From contig JANXTP010000246.1 of NCBI GenBank assembly GCA_025352345.1, positions 1-7,657 on the forward strand: a stretch of 7,657 nt of DNA, read 5' to 3'. Made by a program: the position numbers and the translations under genes. Positions 1 to 5,467 of this stretch are shown here, piece by piece. Under the pieces are notes generated by a model. The model saw only the letters and a list, made by a program, of their open reading frames with translations, did not search any database and was not told where the DNA came from. Numbering within the stretch: the first letter of the stretch is position 1; every line of letters starts with the position of its first letter. Source of the DNA: Burkholderiales bacterium. GTDB lineage: Bacteria; Pseudomonadota; Gammaproteobacteria; Burkholderiales; Burkholderiaceae_C.

Positions 1-597
1 GAAGGCGAGCCGCTGGCGCTCGATTACGCCGCGCTCGCCACGCTGCTGCGGCGTTTCAAGATGGTGCCGGCGGCGGTGCGTGGCGGCTCGCCTGAACAGA
101 TGGCTGCGGCTGCCGAGGCTGGCCTGGGCGAAGCGCCGGACGCGCTGCCCGCCGCGGCGCGCGCGGTGGCTCCAGCGCCCCCGGTTGCGGAACCCGCACC
201 GGTGGAAGCTGTTGCGGAACCGGTTGCTGACGCTGTGCCCACCGCGCCGGTTCCGCTTGCCGCCGCGGCGACACTGATCGTCGACAAGCCGCTGCGCTCC
301 GGCCAGCAGGTCTATGCGCGTGGCGGCGACCTGGTGGTGCTGGCGGCGGTGAATTTCGGTGCCGAAGTGATCGCCGACGGCAGCATCCATGTCTATGCGC
401 CGCTGCGTGGCAAGGCGATTGCAGGGGCCCGTGGCAACCACGACGCTCGCATCTTCAGCACCTGCATGGAACCCGAATTGATCTCGATCGCCGGCACCTA
501 CCGCACCACCGACAGCCCGCTGCCCGACAACGTGATCGGCAAACCCGCGCAGATCCGCCTCGACGGCGAGCGGTTGGTGTTCGAGCCGCTGGGCTGA
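1..597 (+). CDS. minC: Septum site-determining protein MinC (5' end outside window)
   Basis: MinC is the FtsZ-inhibiting subunit of the Min system; MinD recruits it to the polar membrane, where it blocks Z-ring assembly. The frame is open from base 1 to the TGA at 595-597, giving 198 visible residues, so the true start lies upstream. Visible residues 1 to about 40 look like the end of the N-terminal FtsZ-binding domain. Residues about 44-90 are an Ala/Pro/Glu/Val-rich linker. Residues about 92-198 are the C-terminal beta-helix domain, which dimerises and binds MinD; it shows RSGQ at 99-102, the stretch GAEVIADGSIHVYAPLRG at 120-137 and an AG-x-RG turn just after, all hallmarks of the family. 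The linker is long and of low complexity, and its DNA carries repeats described separately. Immediate synteny with minD and minE confirms the call. Confidence 0.96.
   Translation, partial: EGEPLALDYAALATLLRRFKMVPAAVRGGSPEQMAAAAEAGLGEAPDALPAAARAVAPAPPVAEPAPVEAVAEPVADAVPTAPVPLAAAATLIVDKPLRSGQQVYARGGDLVVLAAVNFGAEVIADGSIHVYAPLRGKAIAGARGNHDARIFSTCMEPELISIAGTYRTTDSPLPDNVIGKPAQIRLDGERLVFEPLG
184..256. repeat. Direct and inverted repeats in the minC linker
   Basis: The 11-mer GTTGCGGAACC occurs at 184-194 and again at 211-221, 27 nt (nine codons) apart. In addition, GCGGAACCGG at 214-223 is the exact reverse complement of CCGGTTCCGC at 247-256, giving a 10-bp stem with a 23-nt loop. The first repeat copy can pair with the same right arm over 8 bp (187-194 with 249-256), so two alternative hairpins are possible. 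All of this lies in codons for the Ala/Pro/Val linker, where few residues and GC-rich codons favour such repeats by chance. No function is claimed. Confidence 0.6.
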
Positions 598-669
598 ACC
601 CACTTCCTCTTCCTTTCCCTCCATCTCCTTTCGCCCTCGGCGACATCACATCCACAAGGACCGCCACCC
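598..669 (+). other. minC-minD intergenic leader with pyrimidine tract
   Basis: This 72-nt gap is the only sizeable non-coding stretch. Bases 603-622 are 20 uninterrupted pyrimidines, and 603-638 contains only two purines (A623, G633). The minD Shine-Dalgarno AAGGA is at 656-660, 9 nt before the ATG. TCCTT occurs at 611-615 and 626-630, each complementary to that AAGGA, so a weak 5-bp pairing that masks the site is possible. No convincing -35/-10 pair and no hairpin plus T-run terminator was seen. Confidence 0.5.
656..660 (+). promoter_or_regulatory. minD ribosome binding site
   Basis: AAGGA sits 9 nt upstream of the ATG at 670 and supports that start. It is among the clearest Shine-Dalgarno sites in the window, in keeping with the need for MinD in large amounts relative to MinC. 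The amount argument is known of the Min system and is not shown by the sequence. Confidence 0.7.
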
Positions 670-1485
670 ATGGCCAGAATCATCGTCGTGACCTCCGGCA
701 AGGGAGGCGTCGGCAAGACCACCACCAGCGCCAGCTTCGCCTCCGGGCTCGCGTTGCGCGGGCACAAGACCGCCGTCATCGATTTCGACGTCGGCCTGCG
801 CAACCTCGACCTGATCATGGGCTGCGAGCGCCGCGTGGTGTACGACCTGATCAACGTGATCCACGGCGAAGCGCGGCTGAACCAGGCGCTGATCAAAGAC
901 AAGCAGTGCGACAACCTGTACGTGCTGGCTGCCTCACAAACACGCGACAAGGACGCCCTGACGCAGGACGGCGTCGAGAGAGTTTTGGAAGAGCTCGCGG
1001 GCATGGACTTCGAGTACATCGTCTGCGACTCACCGGCGGGCATCGAGACCGGGGCGCTGATGGCGATGCACTTTGCCGACGAAGCGTTGGTGGTGACCAA
1101 CCCCGAGGTCTCTTCGGTGCGCGACTCCGACCGCATCCTCGGCATGCTGCACAGCAAGACGCGCCGCGCGATCGAGAAGAAGGAGCCCATCAAGGAGCAC
1201 TTGCTGATCACCCGCTACAACCCGAACCGGGTGCTCGGCGGCCAGATGCTGAGCCTGAAGGACATCCACGACATCCTGCGGGTGCGGATGATCGGCGTGA
1301 TCCCGGAGTCCGAATCGGTGCTCGACGCCTCGAACCAGGGTGTGCCGGCGATCCACATCAAGGGCTCCGATGTGTCGGAAGCCTACAAGGACGTGATCAC
1401 CCGCTTCCTGGGCGAGGAGACCCCGCTGCGCTTTGTCGATGCGGTGAAGCCGGGTTTCTTCAAGCGCCTGTTCGGGGGGAAGTGA
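670..1485 (+). CDS. minD: Septum site-determining ATPase MinD
   Basis: MinD is a ParA/MinD-family ATPase that dimerises on the inner membrane when ATP-bound, recruits MinC, and is released when MinE stimulates hydrolysis. The 271-residue length matches the family (about 270). The deviant Walker A motif GKGGVGKT covers residues 10-17, with signature Lys11 and Lys16. Switch I has Asp40 in DFDVGLRNLD, and Walker B/switch II has Asp120 in the DSPAGIE segment. The last residues, FFKRLFGGK, form the amphipathic membrane-targeting helix, so the protein should be fully functional in membrane cycling. ATG 670 is chosen because it gives the usual MARIIVVTSGKGG N-terminus and has a good ribosome binding site. 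minE follows after 3 nt. Confidence 0.98.
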   Translation: MARIIVVTSGKGGVGKTTTSASFASGLALRGHKTAVIDFDVGLRNLDLIMGCERRVVYDLINVIHGEARLNQALIKDKQCDNLYVLAASQTRDKDALTQDGVERVLEELAGMDFEYIVCDSPAGIETGALMAMHFADEALVVTNPEVSSVRDSDRILGMLHSKTRRAIEKKEPIKEHLLITRYNPNRVLGGQMLSLKDIHDILRVRMIGVIPESESVLDASNQGVPAIHIKGSDVSEAYKDVITRFLGEETPLRFVDAVKPGFFKRLFGGK

Positions 1486-1488
1486 GCG

Positions 1489-1749
1489 ATGGGTTTCCTG
1501 TCCTTCTTTCTCGGTGAAAAAACCAAGACCGCCAGCGTCGCCAAGGAACGGCTGCAGATCATCCTGGCGCACGAGCGCAATGGCCGCACCCGCGACCCGG
1601 CCTACCTGCCCGACCTGCAGCGCGAGCTGCTCGCGGTGATCTCGAAGTACGTGTCGGTCGGGCCCGGCGACATCAAGGTCGAGGTCGAGCGCCAGGGCGA
1701 CCTGGAGGTGCTGCAGGTCAAGATCGAGTTGCCGGACGCCGCGCGCTGA
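1489..1749 (+). CDS. minE: Cell division topological specificity factor MinE
   Basis: MinE stimulates MinD ATPase activity and drives pole-to-pole oscillation, freeing mid-cell from MinCD. The 86 residues match the family length (E. coli 88). Residues 1-8 (MGFLSFFL) form the hydrophobic membrane-targeting segment. The conserved AKERLQIILAHER at 18-30 is the anti-MinCD region that contacts MinD. Residues about 38-84 form the dimeric topological-specificity domain, including a conserved LQREL-type helix and the strands IKVEVE and LQVKIEL. The ATG is 3 nt after the minD stop, with a purine-rich GGGGGA about 8 nt upstream lying inside the minD 3' end, so translation is probably coupled to minD. 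Confidence 0.97.
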   Translation: MGFLSFFLGEKTKTASVAKERLQIILAHERNGRTRDPAYLPDLQRELLAVISKYVSVGPGDIKVEVERQGDLEVLQVKIELPDAAR

Positions 1750-1762
1750 CGCCGCCGGATCG

Positions 1763-2236
1763 ATGAACACGCCACGCCCGCCGAAGATTCCCGAGTCGGT
1801 GCTGGTCGTGATTCACACCGCCGACCTCGAGGTGCTGCTGATCGAGCGCGCCGACCGACCCGGCTTCTGGCAGAGCGTGACCGGTTCGAGGGATGCGCCA
1901 GACGAGCCGTTCGCGCTGACGGCGAGCCGCGAGGTCGCCGAGGAAACCGGCATCATGATCGGCTCGGCCGCGGTGCCCCTCGCGAACCTGCGAGACTGGG
2001 GCATGCGCAATGTCTACGAGATCTATCCCGTCTGGCGGCACCGCTATGCGCCGGGCGTGACCCACAACACCGAGCATGTGTTCGGCCTGCAGGTGCCGCG
2101 CGACATTGCCATCACGCTGGCGCCGCGTGAGCACACCCGCAGCGCCTGGCTGCCGTGGCGCGAGGCGGCCGACCGCTGCTTCTCGCCATCGAACGCCGAA
2201 GCGGTGCTGCAGCTGCCCAGGTTCGTGTCGGCGTGA
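1763..2236 (+). CDS. nudB: Dihydroneopterin triphosphate diphosphatase (Nudix hydrolase NudB)
   Basis: NudB removes pyrophosphate from 7,8-dihydroneopterin triphosphate, an early step of folate synthesis. The protein has 157 residues (E. coli NudB 150). Family marks are SVLVVIHT at 12-19, FWQSVTGS at 35-42, the Nudix helix with R56, E57, E60, E61 and G63 (REVAEETG), and RHRYAPGVTHNTEHVF at 92-107, which is close to the NudB-specific stretch in E. coli. In the Nudix box, G41 to E48 has one residue more than the classical G-x5-E spacing; the metal-binding glutamates are intact. The start follows minE by 13 nt with no strong Shine-Dalgarno (only GGA at 1757-1759), so expression may depend on readthrough translation from minE. 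A more general Nudix hydrolase is possible but less likely. Confidence 0.93.
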   Translation: MNTPRPPKIPESVLVVIHTADLEVLLIERADRPGFWQSVTGSRDAPDEPFALTASREVAEETGIMIGSAAVPLANLRDWGMRNVYEIYPVWRHRYAPGVTHNTEHVFGLQVPRDIAITLAPREHTRSAWLPWREAADRCFSPSNAEAVLQLPRFVSA

Positions 2237-3030
2237 AAGGCGTTCATCACTTGAACGCTGGCGTCTCGAAGCACCCAGGCAACGTGCTGCGTGTGGCCAC
2301 CTACAACATCCACAAGGGCGTGCGCGGCGTGGGCCCGCGGCGGCGGCTGGAAATCCACAACCTGGCGCTCGGCATCGAGGCGCTGGACGCCGACCTGGTG
2401 TTCCTGCAGGAAGTGCGCAGCTCGAACCGCGCCGAGGCGCTGCAGTTTCCCGACATCCACATCGGCTGGCCGCGGATGCCGCAGGCCGATTACGTGGCGC
2501 CCGAGGGCTACACGGTGGCTTACCGCAGCAACGCGATCACCCGCCACGGCGAGCACGGCAATGCGCTGCTGTCGCGCTGGCCGATGGGGGACATCAAGCA
2601 CCACGACGTGTCCGACCACCGCTTCGAGCAACGCGGCCTGCTCCACGTACCGGTGCAGTGGAACGGCACGGCGGTGCACGCGATCGTCGCGCATCTGGGC
2701 CTGATGCACGCTGGCCGGGTGCGGCAGGTCGAGCGCATTGCCGAATTCATCGCCACCCATGTGCCGCCCGGCGAGCACCTGGTGCTCGCCGGTGACTTCA
2801 ACGACTGGGGCGAGAAGCTCGACGCGCCGATCCGCAAGATGGGTCTGGAGCCCGCACGTGTCGCTGGGCAATCGCCGCTGCGCACCTTTCCGTCGCGGGT
2901 GCCGTTCTTATCGCTCGACCGTGTCTACACCCGCGGCCTGCGTTGCACTGCCACGCAGGTGCCGCGCGGGCCGGCATGGGCCCGCATGTCGGACCACCTG
3001 CCGCTGGTTGTCGAGTTGCAACTGACCTGA
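2233..3030 (+). CDS. Endonuclease/exonuclease/phosphatase family protein (YbhP-like)
   Basis: This is a metal-dependent phosphodiesterase/phosphatase of the DNase I-like EEP superfamily; its substrate is unknown to me. With the GTG start at 2233 it has 265 residues. The catalytic set is present: Asn25 in VATYNIHKG, metal-binding Glu60 in FLQEVRS, Asp188 and Asn190 in GDFNDW, LDRVY, and the Asp254-His255 pair in SDHLPLVVEL near the C-terminus. No signal peptide is visible. GTG 2233 overlaps the nudB stop (GTGA), a usual coupling layout. TTG 2251 (AAAGG at 2236-2240, 10 nt before it) and GTG 2284 are alternatives. The longer in-frame extension to ATG 2155 lies entirely inside nudB and is unlikely. 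E. coli ybhP is next to clsB (ybhO) in the same order as here, which supports a YbhP-like identity and hints at a membrane or phospholipid role; that hint is inference. Confidence 0.88.
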   Translation: MKGVHHLNAGVSKHPGNVLRVATYNIHKGVRGVGPRRRLEIHNLALGIEALDADLVFLQEVRSSNRAEALQFPDIHIGWPRMPQADYVAPEGYTVAYRSNAITRHGEHGNALLSRWPMGDIKHHDVSDHRFEQRGLLHVPVQWNGTAVHAIVAHLGLMHAGRVRQVERIAEFIATHVPPGEHLVLAGDFNDWGEKLDAPIRKMGLEPARVAGQSPLRTFPSRVPFLSLDRVYTRGLRCTATQVPRGPAWARMSDHLPLVVELQLT

Positions 3031-3037
3031 TCGGCCC

Positions 3038-4348
3038 ATGTCGAACGACGACCTCGTTGCACGCGCCGCTGCCGAGCGCTCTGCGCTCGAGGCGGTGTGG
3101 GGCGCCGTACCCCGGCCGGTGTTCAGCGGCGGCAACGCGGTGTCGCTGCTGCGCGGCGGTGATGCGCTGTTTCCGGCGATGGTCGAGGCCATCGATGCGG
3201 CCCGCCATGAAATCTGCGTGGCGACCTACATCTTCCACGATGACCCGGCCGCCGACCGTGTCGCCGCCGCGCTGATCCGCGCGGCCCAACGCGGCGTGCA
3301 GGTGCAGGTGGTTATCGACGGTTTCGGCACGCTGGGTGGCGTCAGCGCACTGCGGCGTCGGCTGTCATACGGCGGCGTGCAGCTGGCGGTGTACCGGCCG
3401 ATCGACCGCTGGTGGAACTGGCTGCAACCCGGGCAATTGCGGCGTCTGCACCTGAAGCTGTGCGTGATCGATGCCGAGATCGGCTTCGTCGGCGGCGTCA
3501 ACCTGATGGACGACCGCTTCGACCTGAACCACGGCTGGACCGACGCGCCGCGGCTCGATTTCGCGGTGCGGGCCAGCGGCCCGATCACCGGCGCCATCCA
3601 CCAGACCGCGATCGCGGTCTGGTCGCGCGCGCACCTGGGCCGAACCTTCAAGGACGAAGCGCTGGCGATCGCGCGCGGTGCCGAACCGCTGGCCCGGGTG
3701 CGGCGGTTGATCAAGCGCCTGCGGTTGAACCGCCAGCGCGGCATCCAGGCAACACCGGGCGACCTGGACCCGATGCATGCCGCCTTCGTGCTGCGCGACA
3801 ACGTGCGCCAGCGCCGCACCATCGAGCGCGCCTACATCGATGCGATCCGCAGCGCCCGCACGCGGGTCGATCTGATCTCGCCGTACTTCTATCCCGGGCG
3901 TCAGTTCCGCCGTGCGCTGCGCCATGCGGCCCAACGTGGCGTGCATGTCAGGCTGCTGCTGCAAGGCAAGATCGACTACCGCATCGCCAGCCTCGCCGCG
4001 CGTGCGCTGTACGACGAACTGCTGGGGAAGGGCGTGCGCATCTTCGAGTACACCCCCGCCTATCTGCACGCGAAGATCGCCGTCATCGACGACGACTGGG
4101 CAACGGTGGGCAGCTCGAACATCGACCCGCTGTCGCTGCTGCTGAACCTCGAAGCCAACGTCATCGTGCGCGACGCGGCGTTCAACACCGAGTTGTCGGC
4201 GCAGTTCGATGCCGCCATTGCGGTGTCGGCAGAAATCGACCCGACGCAGAAGTACCGACCCGGCATGCTGGGCGTGCTGCGCCGCGGCGTGGTGGCCTGG
4301 GTGTCGTACGTGTATTTACGGGTCGCGGGGGCCACCGGTCGATACTGA
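3038..4348 (+). CDS. clsB: Cardiolipin synthase ClsB (phospholipase D family)
   Basis: ClsB is a phospholipase D superfamily enzyme that makes cardiolipin from phosphatidylglycerol (and, in E. coli, other phospholipid donors) at the inner membrane. The 436-residue protein (E. coli ClsB 413) has both catalytic HKD motifs: HLKLCVID with H138, K140 and D145, followed by GFVGGVNL, and HAKIAVID with H344, K346 and D351, followed by WATVGSSNIDPLS. The order and spacing fit a two-domain pseudodimer. No N-terminal transmembrane pair of the ClsA kind is seen; the C-terminal tail (about 412-436) is hydrophobic and basic and may touch the membrane. ATG 3038 lies 7 nt after the EEP gene stop and has no clear Shine-Dalgarno, suggesting coupling. 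A perfect 24-bp palindrome lies within the gene. ClsC-like or general phospholipase D are weaker alternatives. Confidence 0.93.
   Translation: MSNDDLVARAAAERSALEAVWGAVPRPVFSGGNAVSLLRGGDALFPAMVEAIDAARHEICVATYIFHDDPAADRVAAALIRAAQRGVQVQVVIDGFGTLGGVSALRRRLSYGGVQLAVYRPIDRWWNWLQPGQLRRLHLKLCVIDAEIGFVGGVNLMDDRFDLNHGWTDAPRLDFAVRASGPITGAIHQTAIAVWSRAHLGRTFKDEALAIARGAEPLARVRRLIKRLRLNRQRGIQATPGDLDPMHAAFVLRDNVRQRRTIERAYIDAIRSARTRVDLISPYFYPGRQFRRALRHAAQRGVHVRLLLQGKIDYRIASLAARALYDELLGKGVRIFEYTPAYLHAKIAVIDDDWATVGSSNIDPLSLLLNLEANVIVRDAAFNTELSAQFDAAIAVSAEIDPTQKYRPGMLGVLRRGVVAWVSYVYLRVAGATGRY
3600..3623. repeat. Perfect 24-bp palindrome inside clsB
   Basis: Half-site ACCAGACCGCGA at 3600-3611 is followed directly by its exact reverse complement at 3612-3623, with no spacer. 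The centre is the octamer GCGATCGC (3608-3615). The octamer recurs at 3665-3672 (clsB) and 6862-6869 (ligase), always as Ala-Ile-Ala codons. The palindrome encodes HQTAIAVW between the two HKD motifs. The symmetry is certain; any function is not. Confidence 0.75.
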
Positions 4349-4363
4349 TCTAGCCTTGGGGCC

Positions 4364-5467
4364 ATGGCTGTTGCCGACACCGACCTGATCATCGAACGCC
4401 CGGCTGGCCTGTATTGCCCGCAGGGCGATTTCTACATCGACCCGTGGCGGCCGGTCGATCGGGCCGTCATCACCCACGCGCATGCCGACCACGCGCGCAC
4501 GGGGCACAAGCACTACCTGGCGTCGGCGAAGTCGGCCGGTGTGCTGCGCTCGAGGCTGGGTGCGATCACCCTGCAAACGGTCGCCTACGGCGAGGGGGTC
4601 GAGCACCACGGTGTGCGCGTCAGCCTGCACCCGGCCGGCCATGTGCTGGGCTCGTCGCAGGTGCGCATCGAGCACGGCGGGCGGGTTTGGGTGGCGTCGG
4701 GCGACTACTTCGTCAGTGGCGACGCCGACGATCACAACCTGACCTGCGACCCGTTCGAGCCGGTGCGCTGCGACTGCTTCATCTCCGAGAGCACCTTCGG
4801 CCTGCCCATCTACCGCTGGCGGCCGCAGCGCGAGGTCTACGCCGACATCAACGCCTGGTGGCGCGCCAACGCGGAGGCCGGCCGCGCCAGCTTGCTGATG
4901 GGCTACAGCTTCGGCAAGGCGCAGCGGCTGCTGGCCGGGCTGGACGAGCACATCGGCCCGATCGTCGTGCATGCGGCGGTTGAGCCGCTGAACCGGGCCT
5001 ACCGCGCCGAAGGCGTGCGGCTGCCGCCCACGCAGTTGATCAGCGAGGTGAGCGACAAGGCCAGCCTGCGTCGTGCCATCGCGATCGGCCCGCCATCGGT
5101 GCAGGACAGCAGCTGGGCGCGCGCCTTCACCGTCGGTGGCGTCGAGGCCAGCGATGCTTTTGCCAGCGGCTGGATGCAGCTGCGCGGAGCACGCCGCCGC
5201 CGTGCGGTCGACCGCGGTTTCGTGATGAGCGACCACGCCGACTGGCCCGGCCTGCAGCGCGCCATCGCCGCGACCGGCGCCGAGCGCGTCATCGTGACGC
5301 ACGGCTACGAGGCGGTGATGGTGCGCTGGCTGGAACAGCAGGGGCTGCAGGCGGGGTCGTTTCGCACCGAGTTCGGTCGCGATGATGGCCCCGAGGCGAT
5401 GCCGCCAGTCGCGGAGAGGAACGAGCAGGCCGAGCCCGCCGTCGAGCCATCGGGAGTTTCGGGTTGA
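4364..5467 (+). CDS. Ligase-associated DNA exonuclease (metallo-beta-lactamase fold)
   Basis: This is a metal-dependent nuclease of the MBL/beta-CASP-like family that is encoded beside ATP-dependent DNA ligases; the Pseudomonas putida homologue Exo is a Mn-dependent DNA nuclease. The 367 residues show the metal-binding HAHADH at 38-43, His93 in HPAGHVLGSSQV, Asp114 in ASGDY, the ESTFGLP segment at 142-148, MGYSFGKAQR at 179-188, SDHADWPGL at 289-297 (Asp290, His291), and His313 in VTHGYEAV. The N-terminus (LIIERPAGLYCPQGDFYIDPWRPVDRAVITHAHADH) is typical of this subfamily. The last 28 residues or so are a Pro/Glu/Ala-rich, probably disordered tail. ATG 4364 is 15 nt after the clsB stop; GGGG at 4358-4361 is too close to be a good Shine-Dalgarno. 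The TGA overlaps the ligase start. RNA processing by an MBL nuclease is a less likely alternative. Confidence 0.92.
   Translation: MAVADTDLIIERPAGLYCPQGDFYIDPWRPVDRAVITHAHADHARTGHKHYLASAKSAGVLRSRLGAITLQTVAYGEGVEHHGVRVSLHPAGHVLGSSQVRIEHGGRVWVASGDYFVSGDADDHNLTCDPFEPVRCDCFISESTFGLPIYRWRPQREVYADINAWWRANAEAGRASLLMGYSFGKAQRLLAGLDEHIGPIVVHAAVEPLNRAYRAEGVRLPPTQLISEVSDKASLRRAIAIGPPSVQDSSWARAFTVGGVEASDAFASGWMQLRGARRRRAVDRGFVMSDHADWPGLQRAIAATGAERVIVTHGYEAVMVRWLEQQGLQAGSFRTEFGRDDGPEAMPPVAERNEQAEPAVEPSGVSG
5452..5467 (+). promoter_or_regulatory. Ligase ribosome binding site and TTGA stop/start overlap
   Basis: GGGAG at 5452-5456, inside the exonuclease 3' end, precedes TTG 5464 by 7 nt. TTG 5464-5466 shares bases with the exonuclease TGA at 5465-5467. 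This supports a rare TTG start with termination-reinitiation coupling. Confidence 0.65.

Noticed and set aside
1517..1523. AAAAAAC, a classical -1 frameshift heptamer, in minE
   Set aside because: It is out of phase with the minE codons (GAA AAA ACC), so tandem slippage in the required register does not apply, and minE is intact without it.
2155..2232. ATG 2155 as start of the EEP gene
   Set aside because: It would overlap nudB by over 80 nt and add a segment with no family resemblance. The conserved domain begins near 2290, and GTG 2233 or TTG 2251 are better placed.
2966..2985. A 7-bp GC hairpin with 6-nt loop near the end of the EEP gene
   Set aside because: It lies in codons upstream of the conserved SDHLP motif, has no following T-run, and such short GC stems are expected in DNA of this composition.
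4349..4363. Possible terminator or promoter between clsB and the exonuclease gene
   Set aside because: The gap is only 15 nt with no stem-loop, T-run or promoter-like hexamers.
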